Shown piece by piece: positions 9,527 to 18,479 of a stretch of 64,000 nucleotides of DNA (within the stretch, counting starts at the first letter, position 1; each line of letters starts with the position of its first letter). This stretch comes from Pseudomonas putida. Lineage in GTDB: Bacteria > Pseudomonadota > Gammaproteobacteria > Pseudomonadales > Pseudomonadaceae. Both the position numbers and the translations under genes were made by a program. The stretch is from positions 1,240,001 to 1,304,000 of the forward strand of contig NZ_MINI01000038.1 in NCBI RefSeq assembly GCF_002906855.1. Reading direction: 5' to 3'. The notes beneath the pieces are model-generated. The model worked only from the letters and a program-made list of their open reading frames with translations, did no database searches and was not told the origin of the DNA.

Positions 9527-9565
9527 GAATATACTTACATTCACGGTTGTTTGTAAATACCGCTG
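9527..9565. promoter_or_regulatory. TtgR operator over the ttgA/ttgR divergent promoters
   Basis: On the minus strand this reads GTATTTACAAACAACCGTGA followed by ATGTAAGTATATTC. This matches, apart from single bases, the pseudo-palindromic TtgR operator I remember from P. putida DOT-T1E (half sites TTTACA and TGTAAG). It lies about 95 bp upstream of ttgA and 120 bp upstream of ttgR, where the known overlapping promoters are. The TATACTTACATTC portion likely contains promoter -10 elements. Binding of flavonoids or antibiotics to TtgR releases this site. Confidence 0.85.
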
Positions 9566-9685
9566 GGTAGTACTTGGTGACTACCGCAGCCCTTGATTAG
9601 CCCATCCGGGAGGCACCCTGCAGAGGTGAACCCGGCGGTTTTCCCGCCTGCACAGCGCAGCGGGTCCAGATGAGGTTGCACTGCC

Positions 9686-10318
9686 ATGGTCCGTCGAACC
9701 AAAGAAGAAGCCCAGGAGACCCGTGCCCAGATCATTGAGGCAGCGGAAAAGGCCTTCTATAAGCGCGGGGTTGCGCGAACCACACTGGCCGACATCGCCG
9801 AGCTGGCGGGCGTGACCCGGGGGGCGATCTACTGGCACTTCAACAACAAGGCGGAGCTGGTGCAGGCGCTGCTCGACAGCCTGCATGAAACCCATGACCA
9901 CCTGGCGCGGGCCAGTGAAAGCGAAGACGAACTGGACCCGCTCGGCTGCATGCGCAAGCTGTTGCTGCAGGTGCTCAACGAGCTGGTGCTGGACGCCCGT
10001 ACCCGGCGTATCAATGAAATCCTGCATCACAAGTGCGAGTTCACCGATGACATGTGTGAAATTCGCCAGCAGCGCCAAGGTGCGGTGCTGGACTGCCATG
10101 TGGGCATTGACCTGGCACTTGCCAATGCCGTTCGCCGTGGTCAGTTGCCGGCGGAGCTGGATGTCGGGCGCGCTTCCGTCGCCTTGTTCGCCTATATCGA
10201 TGGCCTGATCGGGCGCTGGTTGCTGCTACCGGACAGCTTCGATCTACTGCGCGACGCGGAAAAATGGGTCGACACAGGGCTGGATATGCTGCGCTTGAGC
10301 CCCGCGCTACGCAAATGA
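9686..10318 (+). CDS. ttgR: TetR-family repressor TtgR of the ttgABC pump
   Basis: A 210-aa TetR regulator transcribed divergently from ttgABC. The N-terminal HTH (residues about 12-58) reads TRAQIIEAAEKAF, ARTTLADIAELAGVTRGAIY. The C-terminal ligand domain matches the AcrR/TtgR group. In P. putida TtgR binds its operator as a dimer and is released by flavonoids, chloramphenicol and other pump substrates, and it also represses itself. A GATGAGG ribosome site precedes the ATG. The start and length agree with the known 210-residue protein. Confidence 0.95.
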   Translation: MVRRTKEEAQETRAQIIEAAEKAFYKRGVARTTLADIAELAGVTRGAIYWHFNNKAELVQALLDSLHETHDHLARASESEDELDPLGCMRKLLLQVLNELVLDARTRRINEILHHKCEFTDDMCEIRQQRQGAVLDCHVGIDLALANAVRRGQLPAELDVGRASVALFAYIDGLIGRWLLLPDSFDLLRDAEKWVDTGLDMLRLSPALRK

Positions 10319-10335
10319 CACTTTGTTAAGGATTG

Positions 10336-10354
10336 TGAGGGAGTGTTTCCCTCA
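10336..10354 (+). terminator. Hairpin after ttgR, possible terminator
   Basis: A perfect 7-bp stem TGAGGGA / TCCCTCA with a 5-nt loop begins 18 bp after the ttgR stop. No strong T run follows, so termination activity is uncertain. The convergent MFS gene ends at 10382. Confidence 0.4.
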
Positions 10355-10381
10355 TGTATTAAGTGAGTATTAATGCAGGCC

Positions 10382-11833
10382 TTAACGGCCGCGCAATTGC
10401 CGGTCCGGCAGCGCCAAGGCCGCCAGCAGTCCCAGTAAGGCAGTGCCCGCGCTGTCCAGCAACAACTGGCGGAACGTTTCCAGCAATTTCATCTGCGTGT
10501 GTGGATCCGCCTCACCTGCCTTCAGGCTCCCCAGCAGCGGGTTGCCCAGCAATTCGAAACCACCTTGTTGCAGCAGCGCCAGCAACAGGCTGGACATGCA
10601 CGCCACACCCATGGCCCCGCCGAGTGAGCGGAACAGGTTGGTAGTACTGGTGGCCACACCAATATCCTTGCTTTCTACCGCGCTCTGCGTGCCCACCAGC
10701 GAGGTCGGGAACTGCAGGCCACAGGCGATGCCGGTCAGCAGCATGAACACGGCACTGAGCAGGCCAGACTGCGGTGGGGTGATGGCCATGGCGAAGATCG
10801 CCACGGGCATCAGTACGGCGCCCGCCAGAATCTGTGGTTTGAAGCGCCCGGTGCGGCTGGTCATGCGGCCACCGGTGTAGGCGCCCAAGGGCAGGCCCAT
10901 GACCAGCGGCAGCAGGTGCAGCGCGGCGCTGTCGGCACCAGCACCAGTAATGCCCTGGTAGCGCAGCGGTATCAGCATGGTCAGCGAAATCGACTGGAAG
11001 CTGGCGAAGAAGATCACACCCCAGCACAGCACGGCCACCCGGTTGCCGAACAGGCCCATGGGCAGCAGTGGTTCCTGGCAGCGCCGCTCATGGCCAATGA
11101 ACAGGCTCAGGCCAAGCAAGGCGCAGGCGAACAGGGTCAGCACCGCGGGTGCGCTCCACGGCTGGCCTTGGCCGACCAGCGTGATGCCCAGCAGCAGACT
11201 GCCCAGGCCGAGGATCATCAGCACCGCGCCGAGGTAATCGACCCGGGCCTGACGGTGCTGCACCGGCATGCCGGCCAGGGCGCGACGGATCGCCCACAGC
11301 GCGACCAGGCCCAGCGGCAGGTTGATCCAGAACACCCAGCGCCAGGACAGGTACTCGGTCAGCCAGCCGCCGAGCACTGGCCCGGCCACGCTCGCCACGG
11401 CGTACATGCTGCTGAAGTAGCCCTGGTAACGGCCGCGTTCACGCGGTGGCACGAAATCGCCGATGATCGCCTGGCTCACCGACACCATGCCGCCGGCACC
11501 AATGCCTTGCAGTACGCGCGCCATGACCAGTTGCTGCATGTCCTGGGCCAGGGCGCAGGCGATCGAGGCCAGGGTGAACAGGCTGATACCGGTGAGGATC
11601 ATGCGTCGCCGGCCATACAGGTCGCCGAGCTTGCCGTAGATCGGCACGGCCACGGTCATCGCCACCATGTAGCCGGATATCACCCAGGCCAGCAGGCCGA
11701 CATCGTTGAACTGGGCCGAGATGGCCGGCAGGGAGACGGCGACGATGGTCTGGTCGAGGGCACCGAGGAAGATCGCCAGCATCAGGGCGGTCAACACGTT
11801 GCGCAGCACGGTCGGGGGCAGGGCGGCAGTCAC
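10382..11833 (-). CDS. MFS multidrug exporter, DHA2 (EmrB/QacA) family
   Basis: A 483-aa inner-membrane protein with about 14 hydrophobic helices, as expected for the drug:H+ antiporter-2 family. The family motifs are visible: LDQTIVAVSLPAI in helix 1, the loop 2-3 motif KLGDLYGRRRMI, and VAGPVLGGWLTEYLSWRWVF (motif C region). The likely role is proton-driven export of drugs or biocides. Its gene is convergent with ttgR and next to ttgABC, which makes this a small efflux cluster. No dedicated regulator is adjacent on its promoter side. Confidence 0.88.
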   Translation of the reverse strand: MTAALPPTVLRNVLTALMLAIFLGALDQTIVAVSLPAISAQFNDVGLLAWVISGYMVAMTVAVPIYGKLGDLYGRRRMILTGISLFTLASIACALAQDMQQLVMARVLQGIGAGGMVSVSQAIIGDFVPPRERGRYQGYFSSMYAVASVAGPVLGGWLTEYLSWRWVFWINLPLGLVALWAIRRALAGMPVQHRQARVDYLGAVLMILGLGSLLLGITLVGQGQPWSAPAVLTLFACALLGLSLFIGHERRCQEPLLPMGLFGNRVAVLCWGVIFFASFQSISLTMLIPLRYQGITGAGADSAALHLLPLVMGLPLGAYTGGRMTSRTGRFKPQILAGAVLMPVAIFAMAITPPQSGLLSAVFMLLTGIACGLQFPTSLVGTQSAVESKDIGVATSTTNLFRSLGGAMGVACMSSLLLALLQQGGFELLGNPLLGSLKAGEADPHTQMKLLETFRQLLLDSAGTALLGLLAALALPDRQLRGR

Positions 11834-12187
11834 GGAGGTACCTTGTCTGGAAGGGCGACGCGAATAGCGGGAGTGTAACCCGAGTTAGGTAGCTTCCTAT
11901 GTACTATCTGCATCGCCTATGCAAGATCGGCATTGGCGCATTCATCCGGAGCTGCATGGCCGCGTGATATCGTTGGTATGCCACAGGGGCTGTAAGCCGC
12001 GGCCTGCACCAGCCTGGTGCAACATTATGCCGCAGGGTTTGTACGCCGCTGTCTCCCACACCTTTTATTCCTCTGCCTGCATGTCGAGCATGACCGCCCA
12101 GATGGCGACGGTTGGAACAGGTCAGGTAGACCCGATTCAGGGGTCGGTAGCAACCGTTCAATTTCTACATATATAAGCGGAGTGATC
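11834..12187. other. 354-bp intergenic region between divergent genes
   Basis: This region separates the start of the MFS exporter from the start of the oxaloacetate decarboxylase-like gene, so promoters for both should lie here. I see no convincing small gene or RNA. An imperfect repeat GGTCAGGTAGACCC / GGGGTCGGTAG lies near 12119-12150, and an AT-rich stretch with TACATATATAAG precedes the decarboxylase start. Neither can be assigned to a known regulator. Confidence 0.5.
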
Positions 12188-13057
12188 ATGCCCAAGGCTT
12201 CCCATCAAGATCTGCGTTTTGCCTTCCGCGAGCTGCTCGCTTCAGGCTCCTGCTATCACACCGCCTCCGTGTTCGATCCGATGTCGGCACGCATCGCTGC
12301 CGACCTGGGATTTGAAGTCGGCATCCTCGGCGGTTCGGTGGCTTCGTTGCAGGTGCTGGCCGCACCGGACTTCGCCCTGATCACCTTGAGCGAATTCGTC
12401 GAGCAGGCCACCCGCATTGGCCGCGTGGCGCAACTGCCGGTGCTCGCCGATGCGGACCACGGTTATGGCAATGCGCTCAACGTCATGCGCACTGTCATCG
12501 AACTGGAGCGCGCCGGTGTCGCTGCGCTGACCATCGAAGACACCCTGTTGCCTGCCCAATTCGGGCGCAAGTCCACTGACCTGATTTCGGTCGAGGAGGG
12601 CGTGGGCAAGATCCGTGCGGCCCTGGAAGCGCGTGTCGACTCGTCGCTGTCGATCATCGCCCGGACCAATGCCGGCGTGCTCACCACCGAAGAAATCATC
12701 GTCCGCACCCAGAGCTACCAGAAGGCCGGTGCCGACGGTATCTGCATGGTCGGGGTGAAGGATTTCGAGCAGCTGGAAAAGATTGCCGAGCACCTGACCG
12801 TGCCGCTGATGCTGGTGACCTACGCCAACCCCAACCTGCGTGACGACGAGCGCCTCGCTCGCCTGGGCGTGCGTATCGTGGTCGATGGCCATGCCGCCTA
12901 CTTCGCCGCGATCAAGGCCACCTATGACTGCCTGCGCCTGCAGCGCGGCCAGCAGAACAAGTCCGAGAACCTCAGCGCCACCGAGCTCTCGCACACCTAC
13001 ACCCAGCCCGAGGATTACATTCGCTGGGCCAAGGAGTACATGAGCGTCGAGGAGTGA
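12188..13057 (+). CDS. Oxaloacetate decarboxylase (PEP mutase/isocitrate lyase superfamily)
   Basis: A 289-aa cytoplasmic enzyme of the phosphoenolpyruvate mutase/isocitrate lyase superfamily. It is close to the Pseudomonas Mg2+-dependent oxaloacetate decarboxylase typified by PA4872. Visible family features are the core GGSVASLQVLAAPD (about residues 45-58), the metal-site segment LADADHGYGNALNV (about 84-97), TIEDT (about 117), and the late histidine in VDGHAAYF. The enzyme releases CO2 from oxaloacetate to give pyruvate. The ATG at 12188 is used since the product then starts with the usual MPKASHQDLR; the frame is open further upstream without homology. Confidence 0.88.
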   Translation: MPKASHQDLRFAFRELLASGSCYHTASVFDPMSARIAADLGFEVGILGGSVASLQVLAAPDFALITLSEFVEQATRIGRVAQLPVLADADHGYGNALNVMRTVIELERAGVAALTIEDTLLPAQFGRKSTDLISVEEGVGKIRAALEARVDSSLSIIARTNAGVLTTEEIIVRTQSYQKAGADGICMVGVKDFEQLEKIAEHLTVPLMLVTYANPNLRDDERLARLGVRIVVDGHAAYFAAIKATYDCLRLQRGQQNKSENLSATELSHTYTQPEDYIRWAKEYMSVEE

Positions 13058-13074
13058 TTGGCGTGGCGCCAATC
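13056..13074 (+). terminator. Hairpin at end of the decarboxylase gene
   Basis: A perfect 8-bp stem GATTGGCG / CGCCAATC with a TGG loop begins inside the stop codon region. It lacks a T tract, so it may be a weak terminator or an RNA-stability stem serving both this gene and the convergent small gene. Confidence 0.4.
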
Positions 13075-13076
13075 AA

Positions 13077-13250
13077 CTAACGGACGGCACTCAAGGTTGC
13101 GGTGTGGGGCACGCAGTGTTCCTGCTCGCAACGGTTGGCCGCACTGGGCTGGTTGCGTAGCAGTTCGGCGCGCCAGCAGGCCGAGCCATACAGCGCCGCG
13201 ACCGCGGTCAGGGCCATGACCAGGGCGACTCTTCTGGACTTGATGCCCAT
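13077..13250 (-). CDS. Small single-pass or secreted protein, unknown function
   Basis: A predicted 57-aa protein, MGIKSRRVALVMALTAVAAL and onward. It has a basic N-terminus, one hydrophobic segment (about residues 7-24) and then a polar tail with three cysteines (ACWRAE, NRCEQEHC). The ATG at 13250 is preferred because AGGAGGTGA lies about eight bases upstream; the earlier in-frame GTG overlaps that ribosome site. It could be a small membrane protein or be exported by a signal peptide. The paired cysteines might form a disulfide. I do not recognise a family. Confidence 0.55.
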   Translation of the reverse strand: MGIKSRRVALVMALTAVAALYGSACWRAELLRNQPSAANRCEQEHCVPHTATLSAVR

Positions 13251-13294
13251 GGTGCTCACCTCCTGTTACTGCACAGGTGACACTCTAAGCATAG

Positions 13295-14203
13295 TCAATA
13301 CAAATCCCGGTCCCACTCCGGTTCGTCCTTGAACCGCTGCACCAGAAAATCCAGCATGCTGCGCAAGGTCGCCGGCATATGCTTGCGCGAGGTGTAGACC
13401 GCGTTCAGGTTCAGCTCCCGTGGCCGCGCTTCCGGCAGCAGCCGCACCAGGGCGCCGCTGCGCAGGGCCGTAGCCGCCTGGTAGGTTGGCAGCATGGCGA
13501 TGCCGGCACCTGCCAGTGTTGCGTTCTGCAGTGTCATGACCTCGTTGGCGCTGATGTTGCCTTGCACCGGCACGGCGATCTGTTGGCCGCCCACCTCGAA
13601 ATACCACAGGCTGTGGCCGAAATAGGCATGGGTCAGGCAGTTGTGCAGGCTCAGTTCCTCGACCCGCTGCGGCGTGCCGTGCTCGCGCAGGTAGGCGGGC
13701 GTTGCACAGATCACCGAGCGGCACACGGTCAAGCGCCTGGCAATCAGGTTCGGGTCCAGATCGTTGCTGGTGCGGATTGCCAGGTCGATACGCTCGTCCA
13801 CCAGGTTGACCGTGCGATCGAGCATCTGCAGTTCAACCTTCACGCCTGGGTAGCGCCGCACATACTCGGCGACCGCATCGGCCAGCTGCGCCTGGCCAAA
13901 CGACGTACTGACGCTGATGCGCAGGGCACCTTTAGGCGCATCTTGCGGTTGTTGCACGGCGGCCTGCAGGTCGCCGGCCAGGTCCAGCAACTGCCGGCAG
14001 CGGGGCAGGATTTCCTGGCCGGCGGCAGTCAGGCTGAGCTTGCGCGTGGTGCGCTGCATCAGCCGTGCGCCGACCCACTCCTCCAGCTCGGCGAGGTAGC
14101 GCGACACCACGGGGCGCGACAGCTGCAGGTGGTCTGCCGCTGCCGACTGGCTGCCCAGGTCGACGACGGTGACGAAAACGCGCATGGCGTTGAGACGGTC
14201 CAT
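13295..14203 (-). CDS. LysR-family transcriptional regulator
   Basis: A 302-aa LysR regulator. The HTH is at residues 1-60 (MDRLNAMRVFVTVVDLGSQS, HLQLSRPVVSRYLAELE), followed by the co-inducer-binding domain. It belongs to the branch with the conserved VKVELQMLDRTVNLVDERID pattern. The gene is divergent from the MBL-fold/SDR gene pair with about 100 bp between starts, so it probably controls that pair, as is usual for LysR proteins. The inducer is unknown. Confidence 0.85.
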   Translation of the reverse strand: MDRLNAMRVFVTVVDLGSQSAAADHLQLSRPVVSRYLAELEEWVGARLMQRTTRKLSLTAAGQEILPRCRQLLDLAGDLQAAVQQPQDAPKGALRISVSTSFGQAQLADAVAEYVRRYPGVKVELQMLDRTVNLVDERIDLAIRTSNDLDPNLIARRLTVCRSVICATPAYLREHGTPQRVEELSLHNCLTHAYFGHSLWYFEVGGQQIAVPVQGNISANEVMTLQNATLAGAGIAMLPTYQAATALRSGALVRLLPEARPRELNLNAVYTSRKHMPATLRSMLDFLVQRFKDEPEWDRDLY

Positions 14204-14305
14204 GATTTGCCCGATTTCAGAAACAAACTATGTCTGAGCATCGCATTTTTTGTCATGGATCAGGCAACTAAGCTGTTGCCCATCGTTCATCTCGCAGGAA
14301 TCACC

Positions 14306-15181
14306 ATGTCGCTCTTCACTCCCTTGCGTAGCCTGCTGCTGGCCTGCATCACCCTGGCCGGCCCGGCACTGGCCGCCGAGCCGTTGCAGCTCGAGGTATA
14401 CAACCCAGGGCATCAGGCCATTTTCCCGGTCAGCTCGGTGATCGTCAGTGGCGAGAAAGAGGCCATCCTGGTCGATGCGCAGTTCGGCAAGGCCCAGGCC
14501 GAGCAACTGGTGCAGCGCCTGCAGGCCAGCGGCAAGCGCCTGACCACCATCTACATCAGCCACGGCGACCCGGATTACTACTTCGGCCTGGACACCGTGA
14601 CCCAGGCCTTCCCCGACGCCAAGGTATTCGCCTCGGCAGCCACGCTGGCCCATATCCGCCAGACCATGGACGCCAAGCTGGCGTACTGGGGACCACAGAT
14701 GGGCACGGACAAACCGGCACGGCTGGTGCTACCGAAGGTGTTGCACGGCCACAGCCTGATGCTGGAAGGGCAGTCGCTGGAGGTTGTCGGCCTGGATGGC
14801 CCGCAACCGGATCGCAGTTTCGTCTGGATTCCGTCGATCAGGGCAGTGGTCGGTGGTGTCGTGGTTGCGCAGAACATCCACGTGTGGATGGCCGACACCC
14901 AGACGGCCAAGTCCCACGCCGACTGGCTTGCCACCCTGGCGAAGATCGAGGCCTTGGCCCCGCGTACGGTGGTGCCTGGCCATTACCTGGGCCAGAGCGA
15001 CCACTCACTCGACGCCGTGCGCTTCACGGCGGGTTACATCCGTGCGTTCGATGCCGAAACGGCGAGGGCGAAGGATAGCGGCGCGTTGATTGAGGCGATG
15101 AAACAGCGCTACCCCGCGCTTGCTGATGAGAGTTCGCTGGAGCTCGGCGCGAAGGTCGCCAAGGGCGAAATGAAGTGGTAA
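14306..15181 (+). CDS. Exported MBL-fold hydrolase-like protein with altered metal motif
   Basis: A 291-aa protein with a signal peptide (residues 1-24, ending GPALAAEP) and a metallo-beta-lactamase fold. Visible core segments are VIVSGEKEAILVDAQF, YISHGDPDYYFGLDTV, the mid-domain WIPSIRAVVGG and TVVPGHYLG. The usual HxHxDH signature is here HGDPDYY: the first His and the Asp are kept, but the last His is Tyr. Related proteins in this subfamily, from memory, read HGDPDHY. A reduced or changed metal site is possible. It is followed after 28 bp by the SDR gene, probably in one transcript. Start chosen for the signal peptide. Confidence 0.78.
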   Translation: MSLFTPLRSLLLACITLAGPALAAEPLQLEVYNPGHQAIFPVSSVIVSGEKEAILVDAQFGKAQAEQLVQRLQASGKRLTTIYISHGDPDYYFGLDTVTQAFPDAKVFASAATLAHIRQTMDAKLAYWGPQMGTDKPARLVLPKVLHGHSLMLEGQSLEVVGLDGPQPDRSFVWIPSIRAVVGGVVVAQNIHVWMADTQTAKSHADWLATLAKIEALAPRTVVPGHYLGQSDHSLDAVRFTAGYIRAFDAETARAKDSGALIEAMKQRYPALADESSLELGAKVAKGEMKW

Positions 15182-15209
15182 TTCCGTTCAACTGACAGGA
15201 GCATTTTCG

Positions 15210-15824
15210 ATGAGCAAGATCGCAATCATTGGGGCCACCGGCCGTGCCGGCAGCCAATTGCTGGAAGAAGCCCTGCGTCGCGGCCACAGCGTGGTGGCCA
15301 TCGCCCGTGACCCATCGCAGTTGCAGGGGCGCGACGGTGTAACCACCCAGGCATTGGATGCCAAGGACAGTGCAGCCCTGCAGCAGGCGGTCGCAGGTGT
15401 CGACGCGGTGCTCAGTGCAGCGCATTTCTCGACCCTCGAGCCCCACGCAATCATCGAGCCGGTCAAGCGCGCCGGGGTCAAGCGCCTGCTGGTGGTGGGC
15501 GGTGCAGGCAGCCTGCTGCTGCCTTCCGGGCACCGGGTGATCGACAGCCCGGACTTCCCGGAGGCCTACAAGGCCGAGGCCAGTGCCGGGGTGCGTTTTC
15601 TCGATGTGCTGCGCCAGGAGCCGACACTGGACTGGACCTTCCTCTCGCCATCGGCGGAGTTCGTCGAAGGCGAGCGCAGCGGGCACTACAAACTGGGCAA
15701 GGACCATCTTCTGATCGGTGCAGATGGCAAAAGCACGATCACCTTTGCCGACTTTGCCATTGCCATGCTCGATGAGCTGGAGAAACCGGCGCACTCGCGC
15801 CAGCGCTTCACTGTCGGTTACTGA
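15210..15824 (+). CDS. NAD(P)-binding SDR/NmrA-like oxidoreductase
   Basis: A 204-aa atypical short-chain dehydrogenase with the N-terminal dinucleotide motif GATGRAGSQL (residues 8-17). It resembles the YwnB/NmrA-like group (AIARDPSQL, VVGGAGSLLL, FLSPSAEF). The classical YxxxK catalytic motif is not obvious, as is common in this group. It likely works as an NAD(P)H-dependent reductase or redox sensor; the substrate is unknown. It forms a likely operon with the MBL-fold gene. A strong ribosome site GACAGGAGC precedes the ATG. Confidence 0.8.
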   Translation: MSKIAIIGATGRAGSQLLEEALRRGHSVVAIARDPSQLQGRDGVTTQALDAKDSAALQQAVAGVDAVLSAAHFSTLEPHAIIEPVKRAGVKRLLVVGGAGSLLLPSGHRVIDSPDFPEAYKAEASAGVRFLDVLRQEPTLDWTFLSPSAEFVEGERSGHYKLGKDHLLIGADGKSTITFADFAIAMLDELEKPAHSRQRFTVGY

Positions 15825-15835
15825 GGCGTCTGCGC

Positions 15836-16711
15836 TCATGGACTGGCCTGGCTTTCCAGCCAGTCCATGAGCTCGCCCAGGCCTGGCGGAAGGCTCTTCG
15901 CCTGGCTCACCAGGTAATAACCTTTACCGGTCTGTACCTTCAGCGTAAACGGCATGCACAGCCGCCCCCCGCGCAAGTCATCACCGATCAGCGCCCAGTC
16001 GCCAATCGCCACCCCGGTTCCCTGCGATGCCATGGCCATCGCCATGTCCAACGTTTCGAAATGCTGCTTCGGCCCCTGTGCTTCCAGCACCACGCCTGCT
16101 GCCTGCAGCCACAGCCGCCAGTCATGTTCATCCCGAGAGGGATGCAGCAGCATGTGCCGGGCCAGATCCTGGATCTGCTGCAGAGCGACTGCCCCGTTCA
16201 ACAGCGAAGGCGCACACACCGGTGTCAGTTGCTCGTCGAACAGCTTGCGCACCAGCAGGCCATGGTTCGGCGCAGCGCCATAGACTACGGCGGCATCGAA
16301 CCCCTCACGGCGAAAGTCCACCCCGTGCTGCACCGTGGTGGTCAACTCGACCGGCACGTCGGGTCGCAGCGCCTGCCACTCCATCAGCCGCGGCAGCAGC
16401 CAACGCATCACGCAGGTCGGAGCCTTGAGCTGCAAGGTGGCGCTGCGCCCGCCGACCTCGCGCACGCCTTGTTCGATAAGGCCGAAGATCTGCTGGACCC
16501 GAGGCAGCCAGTCTTGGCCCTCGCGGGTCAGGCTCAGGCCGCGAGCCTGGCGCTGGAACAAGGCGTAGCCCAGGTGCTCCTCGAGCCCGGCAATCTGCCT
16601 GCTGACGGCGCCTTGGGTGATGTGCAGCTGCTGTGCGGCACGGGTGAAATTGCAGTACTGCGCGGTGACCAGAAAGGTGTGCAGGGCGGGCAGGGGCGGT
16701 AGCCGTTTCAT
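15836..16711 (-). CDS. LysR-family regulator, GcvA-like
   Basis: A 291-aa LysR protein of the GcvA/AmpR-like branch. The opening is PPLPALHTFLVTAQYCNFTR and the recognition helix is QGAVSRQIAGLEEHLG. The effector domain follows. The gene is divergent from the thiamine-diphosphate enzyme at 16841 with a 129-bp shared promoter region, so that enzyme is its probable target. It is convergent with the SDR gene. The effector is not known. Confidence 0.85.
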   Translation of the reverse strand: MKRLPPLPALHTFLVTAQYCNFTRAAQQLHITQGAVSRQIAGLEEHLGYALFQRQARGLSLTREGQDWLPRVQQIFGLIEQGVREVGGRSATLQLKAPTCVMRWLLPRLMEWQALRPDVPVELTTTVQHGVDFRREGFDAAVVYGAAPNHGLLVRKLFDEQLTPVCAPSLLNGAVALQQIQDLARHMLLHPSRDEHDWRLWLQAAGVVLEAQGPKQHFETLDMAMAMASQGTGVAIGDWALIGDDLRGGRLCMPFTLKVQTGKGYYLVSQAKSLPPGLGELMDWLESQASP

Positions 16712-16840
16712 TGCGCTGAGCCATGATTACAGGACATGGCTAGTATGTGTTTTTTTGCATTGTGGCGGTAGCCATGCCTTGGGTCCAATGGGCGCAGATT
16801 GCAACAAGATTCTCCCCAACAAGATCTTAGGTGAAACCCC

Positions 16841-18478
16841 ATGGCAACCTGCGGCGAAGTATTGGTCAAACTCCTTGAAGGCTATGGCGTGGACCATGTC
16901 TTCGGCATTCCCGGCGTACATACCGTGGAGCTCTACCGTGGCCTGGCGGGCTCGTCGATCCGCCACATCACCCCGCGCCACGAGCAGGGCGCCGGGTTCA
17001 TGGCTGACGGCTATGCGCGTACCCGTGGCAAGCCAGGCGTGTGCTTCATCATCACCGGCCCCGGGATGACCAACATCACCACCGCCATGGGCCAGGCCTA
17101 TGCCGATTCGATCCCGATGCTGGTGATTTCTAGCGTGCAGTCGCGCGATCAGCTGGGCGGCGGCCGCGGCAAGCTGCACGAGCTGCCCAACCAGGCAGCG
17201 CTGGTGTCGGGCGTGGCGGCGTTCTCGCAGACGCTGATGAGCGCCGATGACCTGCCGCAGGTGCTGGGTCGCGCCTTTGCCGTGTTCGATGGCGCCCGCC
17301 CGCGCCCGGTGCATATCGAGATCCCGCTGGACGTGCTGGTCGAGCCCGCCGACCATCTGCTGCCTGGCCGCCCTGTACGCAGTGCCCGCGCAGGTGCCTC
17401 GCCCCAGGCCGTAGCTGCCATGGCCGAGCGCCTGGCCAATGCTCGCCGACCGCTGATCCTGGCCGGTGGTGGCGCACTGGCTGCGGGTGCACCGCTGGCG
17501 CTGCTGGCTGAGCACTTGCAGGCGCCGGTGGCACTGACCATCAATGCCAAAGGCCTGCTGCCAGCCAGCCACCCGCTGCAGATCGGTTCGACCCAATCGC
17601 TGGTCGTCACCCGTGAGCTGGTGGAAGAGGCCGATGTGGTGCTGGCGATCGGCACCGAACTGGCCGAGACCGACTATGACGTGACCTTCAAGGGCGGTTT
17701 CAAGATTCCCGGCAGCCTGCTGCGCATCGACATCGACCCGGACCAGACCGTGCGCAACTACCTGCCGGAGCTGGCGCTGGTGGCGGATGCCGAGCTGGCC
17801 GCGCAATCCCTGCTCGAGGCCTTGCGTCAGCTACCCGCACCGGTGCGTGCCGAGGGCTGGGGCGTTGCTCGCGCGCAGCGCCTGCGCGACGCGTTGGCAA
17901 CGGGCTGGGACCAGCCGACGCTGAGCCAGACACGCCTGCTGAACAGCATTCTGCAAAGCCTGCCCAACGCCATTCTGGTCGGTGACTCGACCCAGCCGGT
18001 TTACACCGGCAACCTGACCCTGGACATGGATCAGCCGCGCCGCTGGTTCAATGCTTCGACCGGCTACGGTACTTTGGGCTATGCATTGCCAGCGGCGATG
18101 GGCGCCTGGTTGGGCAGCGCCGAGCAAGCGGCCGAGCGTGCGCCAGCGGTCTGCCTGATTGGCGATGGCGGCATGCAGTTCACCCTGCCGGAACTGGCCA
18201 GCGCGGTAGAGGCGCAGGTGCCGATGATCGTGCTGCTGTGGAATAACCAGGGTTACGAGGAGATCAAGAAGTACATGGTCAACCGGGCGATCGAGCCGGT
18301 CGGCGTGGACATTCATACCCCGGACTTCATCGGCGTGGCGCGGGCGTTGGGCGCCGACGCGGAGCATGTTGCCGATGTCGAGCAACTGCAGGCTGCGCTG
18401 GGACGGGCGGTGGAGCGCAAGGGGCCGACCTTGATCCAGGTCGACCAGAACCAGTGGCAGGCGGCAGTAGCGGGCTAG
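16841..18478 (+). CDS. Thiamine-diphosphate enzyme, acetolactate synthase large-subunit-like
   Basis: A 545-aa ThDP-dependent enzyme with the three-domain order of acetolactate synthases and benzoylformate decarboxylases: an N-terminal PYR domain (GIPGVHTVELYRGL, with RHEQGAGFMADGYAR holding the activating Glu), a central domain, and a C-terminal PP domain (GDGGMQFTLPELASAV followed by NNQGYEEIKK, the Mg-ThDP GDG...NN motif). No small regulatory subunit is nearby, so it is probably not the biosynthetic IlvBN enzyme. It more likely acts on a 2-oxo acid in catabolism. The substrate is unassigned. It is probably controlled by the divergent LysR. Confidence 0.82.
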   Translation: MATCGEVLVKLLEGYGVDHVFGIPGVHTVELYRGLAGSSIRHITPRHEQGAGFMADGYARTRGKPGVCFIITGPGMTNITTAMGQAYADSIPMLVISSVQSRDQLGGGRGKLHELPNQAALVSGVAAFSQTLMSADDLPQVLGRAFAVFDGARPRPVHIEIPLDVLVEPADHLLPGRPVRSARAGASPQAVAAMAERLANARRPLILAGGGALAAGAPLALLAEHLQAPVALTINAKGLLPASHPLQIGSTQSLVVTRELVEEADVVLAIGTELAETDYDVTFKGGFKIPGSLLRIDIDPDQTVRNYLPELALVADAELAAQSLLEALRQLPAPVRAEGWGVARAQRLRDALATGWDQPTLSQTRLLNSILQSLPNAILVGDSTQPVYTGNLTLDMDQPRRWFNASTGYGTLGYALPAAMGAWLGSAEQAAERAPAVCLIGDGGMQFTLPELASAVEAQVPMIVLLWNNQGYEEIKKYMVNRAIEPVGVDIHTPDFIGVARALGADAEHVADVEQLQAALGRAVERKGPTLIQVDQNQWQAAVAG

Positions 18479-18479
18479 T

